The notes under the pieces: model-generated
Databases searched by the model: none
Told to the model about the DNA's origin: nothing
The model's input: the letters and a program-made list of their open reading frames with translations, nothing else
Translations under genes and position numbers: made by a program
Shown: positions 32,702 to 42,198 of the stretch, piece after piece
How positions within the stretch are numbered: the stretch's first letter is position 1
Layout: each line of letters starts with the position of its first letter
From: Terriglobia bacterium
GTDB taxonomy: Bacteria > Acidobacteriota > UBA6911
Length of the DNA: 64,000 bases
Assembly: GCA_020072565.1 (NCBI GenBank)
Contig: JAIQGI010000015.1
Span: 60,601-124,600, forward strand
Direction of reading: 5' to 3'

Positions 32702-33604
32702 CTAAGATATCGTGCCTGCCAGGGCGATAATCGCCCTCATCAGCTTGAATCCTTCCAGATAATCATTCGCCGTAAACGTCACGGCGCGCGGATTTGACTT
32801 CTTGACACCCGGCAGCAGCGCCGCGGGTTCGGCCTGCGCGCTGTTGAGGAACTCGACCTCGAACGTGTAGGGGGGATTCAGGCGAAACGCTGGAATCTTG
32901 TCCCTTTTCCCAAGAGCTTCCATTACGGCATTTTTCAGGCGTGCCCGGGCTTCCTGGGCGGGAAGGAGTCGTGCCGCCTGCCGGCCGATGGCTTCCTTGA
33001 CCGCTGCCGTGACCAACTCCTGGCCAAGGATGGTCTTGGCCTGAACGCACGTCTCGGTATCGCCGCTGATCATGATGACCGGAACCTTATAGTAACCGGC
33101 GATCGCGCCATTGATCCCGAGCTCCGGCAATTCCTGGCCGTTGATGCGAATGGCCCGGACGGTTGCGCTCGAGATGGTGTGGTCCAGAATGGCCGGCGTG
33201 GATCCGGCACGCGCGTGGTAGCCGACAAAGATACAGGCATCGAAGGACGCATCGATTCCCTGCATCATCGACAGCGGCTTGGGAGATCCGGTGATCAGCG
33301 CAGCTCGGGGATTCAAGCTGTCGGCTACGATGTTCCGCATGCTGCCATGGGAGTCGTTCACGACGATTTCCGCGGCCCCGGCCTGAAGCAGCCCTTCGAT
33401 GACCGCATTCACATCTTCGGCCATCCAGCGCCGCGCCGCGCCGTAATCCGCAGATCCGGATGAGACCTGTTCGCTGTGCACGACGCCCCAGATCCCCTCC
33501 ATGTCGACAGAGATGAAAACCTTTGGGCCCCGCTTCTGGGGCGTCTGGCTGACGAGCGCAGAGGCAAAGAGAAGAATGACGGCAAGGCAAAGTCCTGGTT
33601 TCAT
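32702..33604 (-). CDS. Exported M55-family D-aminopeptidase
   Basis: The 300-residue product resembles DppA. Its N-terminal metal motif is SVDMEGIWGV, followed by VNDSHGSMRN and FVGYHARAGS, which supply zinc ligands in DppA. The enzyme removes D-amino acids from peptides. Unlike B. subtilis DppA it has a signal peptide (LCLAVILLFASALVSQ). AAAGGAGGAAACC precedes the ATG. It starts 11 bases after the racemase gene, so the two form an operon for D-amino-acid peptides, perhaps from peptidoglycan. Confidence 0.92.
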   Translation of the reverse strand: MKPGLCLAVILLFASALVSQTPQKRGPKVFISVDMEGIWGVVHSEQVSSGSADYGAARRWMAEDVNAVIEGLLQAGAAEIVVNDSHGSMRNIVADSLNPRAALITGSPKPLSMMQGIDASFDACIFVGYHARAGSTPAILDHTISSATVRAIRINGQELPELGINGAIAGYYKVPVIMISGDTETCVQAKTILGQELVTAAVKEAIGRQAARLLPAQEARARLKNAVMEALGKRDKIPAFRLNPPYTFEVEFLNSAQAEPAALLPGVKKSNPRAVTFTANDYLEGFKLMRAIIALAGTIS

Positions 33605-33615
33605 GGTTTCCTCCT

Positions 33616-34317
33616 TTAGGACTGCTTTCCGATCGACCACTCCACGGCTGCTGCGGCATGGAGTGCAGTGGTATCGAACAGAGGCATGGGATAATCCTCA
33701 GGCCGGATCAGGAGCGGAATCTCCGTGCAGCCCAGGATTACACCCTCGGCGCCGCGAGCCTGGAGATTGCGAATTACGGACTTGTAGGCATCGCGTGAGG
33801 CTTCGGAAATGATGCCGCGGCTCAGCTCCCGAAAAATGATGTCATGGACGACCTTTCTTTCCTCTTCGCCGGGGATCAGAGTGCTGAGGCCGTGCTGTTT
33901 TTCCAGTCGATTGCGATAGAAATCCTGCTCCATGGTGTAGCGGGTTCCCAGGAGGCCGACGGTCTGCAGGCCCTGCCTCCGGATCTCGCCCGCCGCGGCA
34001 TCGGCGATGTGAAGCAGCGGGATGGACAGCGCAGCCTCAATGGTTCCGGCCATTTGATGCATCGTATTGGCACAGATCACGAGGAACTCGGCTCCGGCCC
34101 GCTCGACGCGCCGGGCGGCCTCGACCATGAGACGCGCCAAAGCGTCCCACTCCCCCGCGTTCTGCCGCGCTTCGACTTCGGCGAACTCCAGGGAATAAAG
34201 AATGCACTGCGCCGAGTGGCTTCCCCCCAGCCGCGCCTGTATTCCGGCGTTAATCAAACGGTAGTAGTCGACTGTGGAATGCCAGGTCATCCCTCCCAGC
34301 AGTCCGATCGTTTTCAT
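33616..34317 (-). CDS. Aspartate/glutamate racemase-family protein
   Basis: The 233-residue product starts MKTIGLLGGMTWHST, the usual start of this family. The two catalytic cysteines are in VICANTMH near residue 83 and ILGCTEIPLL near residue 195. It interconverts L- and D-forms of aspartate, glutamate or a broader set, as in E. coli YgeA. AGGAG lies upstream of the ATG. It is cytoplasmic and is the first gene of the operon with the M55 aminopeptidase. Confidence 0.92.
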   Translation of the reverse strand: MKTIGLLGGMTWHSTVDYYRLINAGIQARLGGSHSAQCILYSLEFAEVEARQNAGEWDALARLMVEAARRVERAGAEFLVICANTMHQMAGTIEAALSIPLLHIADAAAGEIRRQGLQTVGLLGTRYTMEQDFYRNRLEKQHGLSTLIPGEEERKVVHDIIFRELSRGIISEASRDAYKSVIRNLQARGAEGVILGCTEIPLLIRPEDYPMPLFDTTALHAAAAVEWSIGKQS

Positions 34318-34449
34318 CGTTGCTGCTCCTATGGAGTGCGGCAGCGCTTGCCAAGCAGGCGCTTGTTGCGCCGGTCTGTTTGCATGGGGCAAGCTACCCG
34401 AAGTCAACGCGCAAGCAAGCTTGCGCATTCCAAGGACTCCGTCGTGAGT

Positions 34450-34470
34450 AGTGTCCGAGAAGGGGACACT
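34450..34470. repeat. Short hairpin between VPS10 and racemase genes
   Basis: Perfect 7-base arms AGTGTCC and GGACACT are separated by GAGAAGG. No T-run follows on the minus strand, so it is not a clear terminator. Confidence 0.45.
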
Positions 34471-34506
34471 CCGTTATGGGCTATCCCCTTATCGCAGATT
34501 GACGCG

Positions 34507-36960
34507 TTACTTCTTCGCGGCCGCCCGGACCGGAAGGAGGTCTGCCACGAAGCAGCCGCGGCCATGGGTGCCGATCACAACGACATTCTCCGCCGTCTGG
34601 ATAGCCAGGTCGAAAACGTAGGCGGTCGGCAGGCCCGTGCCGAGCACTTCCCATTTCTTGCCGCCGTCGATTGTCACGTAAACGGCCAGGTCGGTTCCCA
34701 GGTAGAGGATATTCTTGTTGGTTGGATCTTCCTTCACTACGTTCAAGATGCCGCCGGGCACTGAAGTGGCAATGTTGGTCCAGGTCTTCCCGTAATTTGT
34801 GGACTTGTACAGGTATGGGTTGAAATCGTTGTGCCGTTTGCCATTGACGACGACATACACCGTTCCCTCGTCGAAGCGGGAGGCCTCGATGCTCGCGATG
34901 AAGCGTTCCGGGGGAAGGCCGCTGTTGATCTTCTCCCAGCTTCCACCTTCATCCCTGGTGATCTGGATGTTGCCGTCGTCGGTCCCTGCGTAAATCAGGC
35001 CTTTCTTCAGCGGGGATTCGGAGATGGACCAGATCGTGGAATAGAAGATATTCCCTTGTTTTGTCGGATCGAAGTTCGTCAGATCGGGACTGATCTTTCT
35101 CCAGATCTTGCCCTGATCGTCGGTGAGGAACAGGAACTGGGCGCCGAAGAGCACCCGATTCGGATCGTGGGGAGATACGATGATGGGAGATACCCACTGG
35201 GCGCGTTTCCTGTCGGTGCCGAAGTTAGGAGCAATCGTCGTGTTGCCCAGGCGGCTTCCTCGTCCTTGTCCTCGTGCGGCTCCTTGCGCCTGGCCTCGTG
35301 CTTGTCCCTGTGCCTGCACTTGTGCCTGCCCTCGCGCCTGTCCCTGCGCCTGCGCTTGAGCTTGCGCTTGTGCTTGTGCCTGCGCTTGCGCTTGAGCCTG
35401 CGCCTCGGCGGCCGCTTTGGTGTAATCCATCAGCGATGGGCCGCCGCCATAACGTATTACATAATAGACAATGTTCGGGTCGACCGGATTTACGGCATGG
35501 CGCCCGGCTTCGTCGCCGATGGCACTTTCCCATTCTTTCCAGGTGATTTTGTCGCGGCCGGCGGTCATGTCGATTTCGCCCCGATACCCGCCTGAATCCT
35601 GAACGTTAGTGTAAGCCCAGAATTTGCCTTTGGTCTGGCTCACCGCCACGCTGAACATGTGGGCGATGGGGATATTGGTCGGGTGTTTGGCGGTGGCGAG
35701 CCCATCATGGCTGATCATGATGCCGCCGTCGTTTACAACCAGGACATGGGACGAATCCGTCGGATCGATCCACATCCCGTGAAAGTCGGGATGGCCCCTA
35801 GCCGGGGGGCTTTCCCAAGTCTTTCCCCCGTCCTTCGACCGCTGGTAATTAATCCCCATGACATAGACAATGTCCGCGTTCGCAGGGTCAACCCTGACCT
35901 GGCCAAACACCCAGCCATAGCCGGGATAGATACCCTTGATCTTGTCGTTGCCTTCGACCAGCTGCCAGGTTTCCCCTTTGTTATTGCTGCGATAGAGGTA
36001 GGCCCCGTCGATTTCCTTTCCGCTGCTGTCCTTGACTAACTTGTCGATGAGGGCGTAAACGACGTTGGGATTGGTCCTGCAGATGTCCATCCCGATCCGC
36101 TCGTACTCTCCCGTGGAGAAATCCGGCAGCCCGTTGGTCAGCGGCTTCCAGGTCTTGCCGCCGTCGACGGTCTTGTAAAGGCCGCTCTGGGGAGTCGGCT
36201 TGGGATCGTTCCAGCGGTAACGCATCCTTTCGGCCGTGCTCGCATAGAGGATCTCAGAGTTTTCCGGGTCCATGGCCAGATCGATGATGCCGGTTTTTTC
36301 GTCCTTGTAGAAGATCTTCTGCCAGGTTTTGCCGCCGTTGATGGTTTTGTAGACACCTCGTTCCGGATTGTAAGTGTATTCATGGCCGGGAGCAGCGACG
36401 TAGACGATGTCAGGATTCTTGGGGTGCACGATAATTCGGGCGATATGTTGCGTGTCTCCCAGTCCCATGTAAGTAAAGTGCTGGCCCGCGTCGATGGATT
36501 TGTAAATTCCGATTCCAGCCTGCGAGCTCCGGAAAATGTTGGCTTCTCCGGTGCCGACCCAGACGATATTGGGATTTGACGGCGCAAGGGCGAGGTCTCC
36601 GATGGATTCGACAGGATAGTCCTCGAAGATGGCAGTCCAGTTCACCCCATCGTCTGTGGATTTCCAAACGCCCCCTTGTGCGGCGGCTGCGTAAATCACT
36701 CCGGGCTGTGAAACATGAGCCTCCACGTCCACCATTCGTCCGCTCATGGTCATCGGGCCGACGGCAGTCCACTTGACGTCTTTGAATGGCGAACTGGCGC
36801 GCATGGCCTGGTGTTTCTGGAAATTGCGCAGGCGCGTCTTGGCTTCGGAAGAATCCTTGGCTGCCTGCGGAGCACCGGCGGGAACGCTCAGCCCCAGTGC
36901 GGAGAAGAGCAATAGAACAGTCACTAAAAGGAACGACCGCGTACGATTGCTTGATGACAT
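34507..36960 (-). CDS. Exported VPS10/BNR-repeat propeller protein
   Basis: The 817-residue product has a signal peptide (SFLLVTVLLLFSALGLSVPAG). Many BNR/Asp-box strands follow, such as VWKSTDDGVNWTAIF, GVYKTINGGKTWQKI, QRSKDGGKTWE and SDRQGK-like variants. The layout fits the sortilin/VPS10-like or sialidase-like propellers that are abundant in Acidobacteriota. About residues 515-570 are a low-complexity linker of alternating Gln-Ala, then Gly-Gln-Ala-Arg repeats. GAGGG precedes the ATG. It is probably periplasmic or surface-bound; whether it is an enzyme is unknown. Confidence 0.88.
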   Translation of the reverse strand: MSSSNRTRSFLLVTVLLLFSALGLSVPAGAPQAAKDSSEAKTRLRNFQKHQAMRASSPFKDVKWTAVGPMTMSGRMVDVEAHVSQPGVIYAAAAQGGVWKSTDDGVNWTAIFEDYPVESIGDLALAPSNPNIVWVGTGEANIFRSSQAGIGIYKSIDAGQHFTYMGLGDTQHIARIIVHPKNPDIVYVAAPGHEYTYNPERGVYKTINGGKTWQKIFYKDEKTGIIDLAMDPENSEILYASTAERMRYRWNDPKPTPQSGLYKTVDGGKTWKPLTNGLPDFSTGEYERIGMDICRTNPNVVYALIDKLVKDSSGKEIDGAYLYRSNNKGETWQLVEGNDKIKGIYPGYGWVFGQVRVDPANADIVYVMGINYQRSKDGGKTWESPPARGHPDFHGMWIDPTDSSHVLVVNDGGIMISHDGLATAKHPTNIPIAHMFSVAVSQTKGKFWAYTNVQDSGGYRGEIDMTAGRDKITWKEWESAIGDEAGRHAVNPVDPNIVYYVIRYGGGPSLMDYTKAAAEAQAQAQAQAQAQAQAQAQAQGQARGQAQVQAQGQARGQAQGAARGQGRGSRLGNTTIAPNFGTDRKRAQWVSPIIVSPHDPNRVLFGAQFLFLTDDQGKIWRKISPDLTNFDPTKQGNIFYSTIWSISESPLKKGLIYAGTDDGNIQITRDEGGSWEKINSGLPPERFIASIEASRFDEGTVYVVVNGKRHNDFNPYLYKSTNYGKTWTNIATSVPGGILNVVKEDPTNKNILYLGTDLAVYVTIDGGKKWEVLGTGLPTAYVFDLAIQTAENVVVIGTHGRGCFVADLLPVRAAAKK
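35280..35410 (-). repeat. Gln-Ala codon repeat in VPS10 gene
   Basis: Tandem 6-base units encode Gln-Ala about eleven times and then Gln-Ala-Arg-Gly variants. The tract links the two propeller halves and is likely to vary in length between strains. Confidence 0.7.
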
Positions 36961-37052
36961 AGGATATCCCTCACATCAGTCTTCATTTTCATGCGCGTGG
37001 GTATGCCGGCGCATGAGTGGCTGCTTCGTCCGATTCAAAGGTGGCAGACGGC

Positions 37053-37895
37053 TCACCTGGATACGCGGCGATCGGCCGTCCACTTCGCCTCGGGACCGGT
37101 GCCGGATTTGAAGGTGCCTGCGATCGTGTTGCCGTTGACATTCCCGGAATAGGTCTGCGTCTCGCCGGCTGCAAAGCTTATTTTGGCACCCTCGAGCTTC
37201 GCGTTTTTCAGCGGCTGATCCTTGCCGCTTATTCTCAGGATGCCTTCTATCTTCTGGAAACTCTGCCTCAGAATGAGTTCCCCCGGGCCCGCTGCAGTCT
37301 GCAAGGTCCAGGTGCCCGCCACCCGGGCAGGGACGATCCACAAATAGCCTGTGCGGCCTTCGACGCTCGTTGTCTGGTCCGGTTCCCAGTCCTCCATGTT
37401 GAACGCATGCGAAATCACGCGGGTGCCCGGTTTCATTTCGAGAATCTTGGGCCGCAGCTTCATGTTCAGGTCAGGCAACAGGTACATCGTGACCACGGTA
37501 GCCTGGCTGAAATCGGTCTCGAAAATGTCGCCTTGCACGAAGTTCGCCTTGCCGGACACACCCTCCTTCTGGGCATTGCTTTTAGAGAGCTCCACCATGT
37601 CGGGATTGTACTCGACGCCGAGGGCGCGCGCCCCGCGCTTGGCAGCCGCAATCACCCAGGGACCGTCGCCCGAGCCGAGGTCGATTACATAGTCATTGGG
37701 CGACACCTTGGCCAGATCGAACATGGCTTCAATGAGTTCCTTGGGTGTCGGTACCCAGATGACGTCCTTGCCTGCCTGCCCGACGCTCGGTTGGAATTGT
37801 TGCTGCTGCTGTGCGCTCGCGATCGTCGGGGCGCCGAGGGTCAGCAGCACTAAGGTCAGGGTAAAGATAACGGCTGTGGTTCTGTTGCGCATCAT
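37053..37895 (-). CDS. Exported SAM-methyltransferase-domain protein
   Basis: The 280-residue product has a clear signal peptide (FTLTLVLLTLGAPTIASAQ). It is followed by a class I methyltransferase domain with motif I VIDLGSGDGPWVIAAA near residue 68. The last 95 residues look like a beta-sandwich (WTLQTAAGPGELIL and so on). Export is surprising because S-adenosylmethionine is cytoplasmic. The domain could be repurposed, or the signal peptide may be an anchor. AAAGGAGA lies upstream of ATGATG. It lies 103 bases downstream of another exported methyltransferase. Confidence 0.8.
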   Translation of the reverse strand: MMRNRTTAVIFTLTLVLLTLGAPTIASAQQQQQFQPSVGQAGKDVIWVPTPKELIEAMFDLAKVSPNDYVIDLGSGDGPWVIAAAKRGARALGVEYNPDMVELSKSNAQKEGVSGKANFVQGDIFETDFSQATVVTMYLLPDLNMKLRPKILEMKPGTRVISHAFNMEDWEPDQTTSVEGRTGYLWIVPARVAGTWTLQTAAGPGELILRQSFQKIEGILRISGKDQPLKNAKLEGAKISFAAGETQTYSGNVNGNTIAGTFKSGTGPEAKWTADRRVSR

Positions 37896-37998
37896 TGCCT
37901 GAATCTCCTTTGAAAGTGCTGGTTGTCGAGGGGCATTCTAATCGTGATCACTTTTGCGCGGCAAGCCAAATCAGCCGCGGCTGCTGCTCCGAGGCCGA

Positions 37999-38940
37999 CT
38001 ACCTTGCCGGTTGCTGATCCGACGGCTGTCGGACAAAAGCATATTCTGCGCATTTGTCGGCTGCATAGGGATTGAATTCCTTCCGGAACAGCAGGAATCC
38101 TTGACTCTTGAGCGCACCCACGATGCGGATGAAATCCGCGAATGCCTCGTCGTTCCACAAATGGAATTCGACCAACAATTGTTGTACGCCCAGGGAAAGC
38201 AGACTCTGCGACGAAAGCATCTGCTTCAGGGCTGCAAACTCTCCTCCTTCGACATCGATCTTCAGGATGTCGACGTGAGTGTGGTTCAGGGAGCCGGCAA
38301 TGGCGGCAAGGCTCTTGACGGCGCACTTTTGCCCTTCAATGACCAGATTCCACTGATTCTTTCCTTCGCCCGACACCGGGCCCAGGCCCACAGGCTGAAA
38401 ATAGATGCGGCCGCGGCCGCATAGCTGGCCTGATTTGAAGTTGGCGAAGTTTGCTGCTACAGACGGTGAAGGATCAAACATATGAACGTCGCAGCCAAAC
38501 AGGCCCGCCATGTCGATATCAAAGGAAATGTCATCGCCGACGCCGAAAGAATACACTATGGACGCGTTCGGCAATGACTGTGGATTACAGATCCATTTCC
38601 CGCCGTCAAAGGCAGTCCCGACCCGCATCGTGGTGTCGCAGTCCGTGACGGCATCAAACAGGTAATTCCGTTGGGTTCCGACAACCTTCCTCACGATGCA
38701 CTCCGGACACCTGGCGAACTCCTGCAACACCCGATCCTGCATCTGTAGCTTTTTCTCGAATATCCCCTTTTTCGTGTTGGCCAGGGGGCTTGCGAGGAAT
38801 TCCTTGTTTTTCTGCAGAACCGCTTCGTTGAAATTGATGGGTTGTCTTGCCGGTGTCATTTCCTTTTTCCGGCATGAGAACAGGCCGGCACTGCAGGTTG
38901 CCAGAATCACCAGCATCAAACTCCGCACTCTAAAATCCAT
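37999..38940 (-). CDS. Lipoprotein with FkbM-like methyltransferase domain
   Basis: The 313-residue product has a lipoprotein signal (MLVILATCSAGLFSC), with C ending the lipobox. The remainder resembles FkbM/METTL24-type methyltransferases: IVYSFGVGDDISFDIDM, VHMFDPSPSV and VDILKIDVEGGEFAALKQ. As with its neighbour at 37053, a SAM-type enzyme outside the cytoplasm is unexpected. An ATG at 38967 is an alternative start. The two genes probably form one transcription unit. Confidence 0.78.
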   Translation of the reverse strand: MDFRVRSLMLVILATCSAGLFSCRKKEMTPARQPINFNEAVLQKNKEFLASPLANTKKGIFEKKLQMQDRVLQEFARCPECIVRKVVGTQRNYLFDAVTDCDTTMRVGTAFDGGKWICNPQSLPNASIVYSFGVGDDISFDIDMAGLFGCDVHMFDPSPSVAANFANFKSGQLCGRGRIYFQPVGLGPVSGEGKNQWNLVIEGQKCAVKSLAAIAGSLNHTHVDILKIDVEGGEFAALKQMLSSQSLLSLGVQQLLVEFHLWNDEAFADFIRIVGALKSQGFLLFRKEFNPYAADKCAEYAFVRQPSDQQPAR

Positions 38941-39154
38941 ATCTTTAGCTCTTGTCTTTCCCGCCATTTTCCGCCACCCCTGAGAATTTGATAGCAATCA
39001 TAGCCTGGATAGTTTATCAATCAACCCGTTATGTGGAACCCTGGCGGTCAAAGGATCGCTTTCAGGATTTTCATGCCGATCGAAGCTGGGGGGAGAGCGT
39101 TGATTTCGAGACCCGGATCTGCGAATTCCGGCAGGTTCGTATCTGCAAAATGGT

Positions 39155-40564
39155 ATGAGAAAAACCAAAATTGTATGCACCATCGGTCCTGCCAGCCGAA
39201 GCGAGGAGAGGCTGGAGGCGCTGATCCGCGCCGGCATGGATGCCGCCCGCCTGAACTTCTCCCACGGCACCCGGGAAGAGCACGGCGAGGTGATTCGCGC
39301 CGTGCGTTCGATCAGCGCGCGCCTCGGACATGCGGTGGCGCTGATGCAGGACTTGAGCGGTCCCAAGATCCGCACCGGCGCACTCCAGGGCGGATCCGAG
39401 GTGAGTCTGGCGGAGGGGGCTGAGATCACCGTTACCACCCGGCCCGTGCTGGGAAACGCCTCGCTCATTGCTACCACCTACCCCCACCTGCCGGGCGACG
39501 TCCACACCGGCGACCGCATCCTCCTGGCCGACGGGCTTATGGAACTGGAGGTGCTCTCCACCGATGCGACCTCGGTTCGCTGCCGCGTCGTGCACGGCGG
39601 TCTGCTGGGCGAACATAAGGGCATGAACCTGCCGGGAGTGAAGCTCAGCGCGCCGGCTGTCACTGAAAAGGACCGGGCCGACCTGGACTTCGGCGTTGCC
39701 CAGGGCGTGGATTACATCGCCGTGAGCTTCGTGCGCCGGGCGGAGGATCTGCTCCAGGTGCGCCGCCTGATCAAAGAGCGCCAGGCAGATATACCGGTGA
39801 TCGCCAAAATCGAGAAGCCGGAGGCGGTGCAGAACCTGGACGCTATTCTGCAGGCCTGCGATGGGGTTATGGTCGCCCGGGGCGACCTGGGCGTGGAGAT
39901 GAGTCCGGAGAAGGTGCCGATCCTGCAGAAGCAGATCATCGAGGCGGCCAACTGTCGTGGTGCGCTGGTGATTACCGCCACCCAGATGCTGGAGTCCATG
40001 GTCAACAATCCATATCCCACCCGGGCCGAGGCCAGCGACGTGGCCAATGCCATCCTGGACGGCACCGACGCGGTTATGCTCTCTGGCGAAACGTCGGTAG
40101 GGCGCTTCCCCCTGGAGGCGGTGCGGATGATGGGGCGCATCGCCCAGGAGGCCGAGGCGAGCGGGCGGGGCTGCACGGCGGCCGATCACGTGCGCCGCGC
40201 GTATCCCCAGGCAATCGCTCATGCGGCTTGTACCATCGCCGGCGACTTGGAACTCAAAGCCATTTGCGCTTTCACGCAATCGGGCTACACGGCGCGATTG
40301 GTGTCCAAGGAACGACCCAAGGTGCCCATACTGGCTTTCACCCATGATCCCCGTGTCTATAACCTGGCCGCGCTCTATTGGGGTGTGTCCCCCCTGCTGG
40401 TGGACTTTGTAGGCGATAGCGATGCCCTGTTGCGGTGCGTAGAGAACGAACTCCTGGCCCGCCACCTGGCAACGGACGGCGATTCCGTGGCTGTTCTGGG
40501 CGGCATGCCGATAGCCGTCAAGGGAGCAACGAACTTCCTGAAGATCCAGAGAATCACTCAATAG
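39155..40564 (+). CDS. pyk: Pyruvate kinase
   Basis: The 469-residue product starts RKTKIVCTIGPASR. It has the substrate and metal sites SHGTREEH, LSGPKIRTG, IAKIEKPEAV and MVARGDLGVEM, and the family motif ATQMLESM. It converts phosphoenolpyruvate and ADP to pyruvate and ATP in the cytoplasm. Length is normal. No strong ribosome-binding site precedes the ATG. Codons look richer in G and C than those of neighbours by eye, so transfer is possible but unproven. Confidence 0.96.
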   Translation: MRKTKIVCTIGPASRSEERLEALIRAGMDAARLNFSHGTREEHGEVIRAVRSISARLGHAVALMQDLSGPKIRTGALQGGSEVSLAEGAEITVTTRPVLGNASLIATTYPHLPGDVHTGDRILLADGLMELEVLSTDATSVRCRVVHGGLLGEHKGMNLPGVKLSAPAVTEKDRADLDFGVAQGVDYIAVSFVRRAEDLLQVRRLIKERQADIPVIAKIEKPEAVQNLDAILQACDGVMVARGDLGVEMSPEKVPILQKQIIEAANCRGALVITATQMLESMVNNPYPTRAEASDVANAILDGTDAVMLSGETSVGRFPLEAVRMMGRIAQEAEASGRGCTAADHVRRAYPQAIAHAACTIAGDLELKAICAFTQSGYTARLVSKERPKVPILAFTHDPRVYNLAALYWGVSPLLVDFVGDSDALLRCVENELLARHLATDGDSVAVLGGMPIAVKGATNFLKIQRITQ

Positions 40565-40651
40565 ATATGGGCTCAAATCTGCAACAATCGACATTCTGTG
40601 CGAAATCTTGATTTTTGCAGATCCGACCCCCTGAACAATGGAGGTGCGTAG

Positions 40652-41371
40652 TTGGGCAAGATCGACAAAGCTCTCGTCCGGATCTTACAGAATCTGGCGG
40701 GGCCGGCCGCGGGGGAAGTGACCGACATGATCGGCGATGAATCGCGCCCCCTCAGGGCCGAGCGTCAGTTGAAGCTGATCAGGAAGACTGCTCGGATGAT
40801 CGAAGAGGGGGGCTATGAAGCCTGCACCATACCTGAAAATATCCTGCTGGCGGTGCTCGACCATGCCTCTGGCGAGGATAACGAAAAGCTGCACACGGTC
40901 TGGGCGGCCCTCCTGGCGAACGCTGCCAGACTGGATGATCGGCCAAAAATCACCCCGCTCTTCGTCGAGATTCTCAGGCAACTCTCGCCGTCTGAAACGA
41001 CATTTCTGATCAGTCTGCATGACTTCGTCGAGCGGGAATACGGAATCGATAAAGACATCCTGGAGTTGCCGGCGGCCCAGAGTATCGCTCTTGGAACTGA
41101 CGTGGACCTGCTGATCAAATACCTGCGACTCGGCCTCGGACGACCCAAGGAGACGCGGGAGCAGGCGCTCATCAATATTCCGGGTGACTTGAGGGATTTC
41201 ATGGTCATCCTCGACAACCTGGAGAGACTGAATCTCCTTTCATATCGCCTCGACATGGAAGCCCCCGGGTGGGGACTGCCTACGGATGTAAAAGGCATCG
41301 ATCCGGTTCGGATATACCATCTCACCATGCTTGGCTATCAGTTCATTCGCGCTTGCCGATTGCCCTCATGA
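40652..41371 (+). CDS. Abi-alpha/DUF4393-like protein
   Basis: The 239-residue product resembles the Abi-alpha (DUF4393) family. A helical N-terminus is followed by HTVWAALLANAARLDD, then PLFVEILRQLSPSETTFL and the end YHLTMLGYQFIRACR, all typical of the family. Members were first noted in phage abortive infection, but function is poorly known and many are single genes. The TTG start has GGAGGTG just upstream. No partner toxin or nuclease is adjacent, so a defence role is only a possibility. Confidence 0.75.
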   Translation: MGKIDKALVRILQNLAGPAAGEVTDMIGDESRPLRAERQLKLIRKTARMIEEGGYEACTIPENILLAVLDHASGEDNEKLHTVWAALLANAARLDDRPKITPLFVEILRQLSPSETTFLISLHDFVEREYGIDKDILELPAAQSIALGTDVDLLIKYLRLGLGRPKETREQALINIPGDLRDFMVILDNLERLNLLSYRLDMEAPGWGLPTDVKGIDPVRIYHLTMLGYQFIRACRLPS

Positions 41372-41616
41372 GGCGCCGCTCACATCCGGAAAAACACACC
41401 GAATCCACAACTCAAGTCGCTACAGCTAAATAGAACATCCGGAAGCTCTTCTCCGGCGCCTGGGCTGCCCTCTGCCTGTGCGGAGGTGGAATGTTAACCT
41501 GAGGTAAAGTGGTTTTTACCTGGATTTAACTGCCTTGCCGGGATCCACGGCGTAGATTTAAGTGGAGATGAGAGATGAAGGTGTAGGCAAATGAGACAGA
41601 CCCATAGGAGATGGCA

Positions 41617-42198
41617 ATGAGGAAACGCATGTTTGGTATGGCAAGTCTGTTTCTTCTGCTGGGAGCGGCTGTAGTGCTCGCTGCAGGGGGGATTGACCTG
41701 AGTGGATCCTGGACGCTGGACAAGAGCAAAAGCGATCCACCAGCACAGATGGGACGGGGAGGCGCCCGAGGGGCAGGGGGGATTTATGGTGGAACTCTAC
41801 CGGGCAGAGGCAGGGCGGGTGGAGGGCGTCGCGGCGGCGGGCAAGACGGCGACACGGCCCTTGCCATAGAGCAGACCGCCGATGCACTGGTTATTACCCG
41901 CAAAATGGGGAGCGGCGACCCGAATCGCAGTCTCGAGCAGCATTTCAGGATGGACGGCGCGGAAACCACGAATCCTGCTCCCATGGGGAGAGGCAACATC
42001 ACTTCTACTGTGCAGCTGACAGGTGATGCCCTGGTGATCCAGAATAAGCAGACGGTTTCCGGCCCTAACGGCGAAATGGTGATCAGCTCCAAAGAAGAGT
42101 TCTCTCTGGCCGACAATGGCCAGACTCTGATCATCAAGACGACTCGTTTCACTCCCAGGGGTGAACTGACCCATAAACAGGTTTTCACGAAGCAGTGA
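41617..42198 (+). CDS. Small exported protein with Gly-rich segment
   Basis: The 193-residue product begins at the second of two nearby ATGs, which has AGGAG six bases upstream. It has a signal peptide (MFGMASLFLLLGAAVVLAAG). The mature protein starts DLSGSWTLDKSKSDPP, a pattern common in secreted acidobacterial proteins. A Gly/Arg-rich stretch follows, then beta-rich sequence. It may be a lipocalin-like or surface protein; function is unknown. Confidence 0.72.
   Translation: MRKRMFGMASLFLLLGAAVVLAAGGIDLSGSWTLDKSKSDPPAQMGRGGARGAGGIYGGTLPGRGRAGGGRRGGGQDGDTALAIEQTADALVITRKMGSGDPNRSLEQHFRMDGAETTNPAPMGRGNITSTVQLTGDALVIQNKQTVSGPNGEMVISSKEEFSLADNGQTLIIKTTRFTPRGELTHKQVFTKQ

Noticed and set aside
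40577..40622. ATCTGCAA/TTGCAGAT inverted repeat after pyruvate kinase, considered as a terminator
   Set aside because: The loop is about 30 bases and there is no T-run after the right arm.
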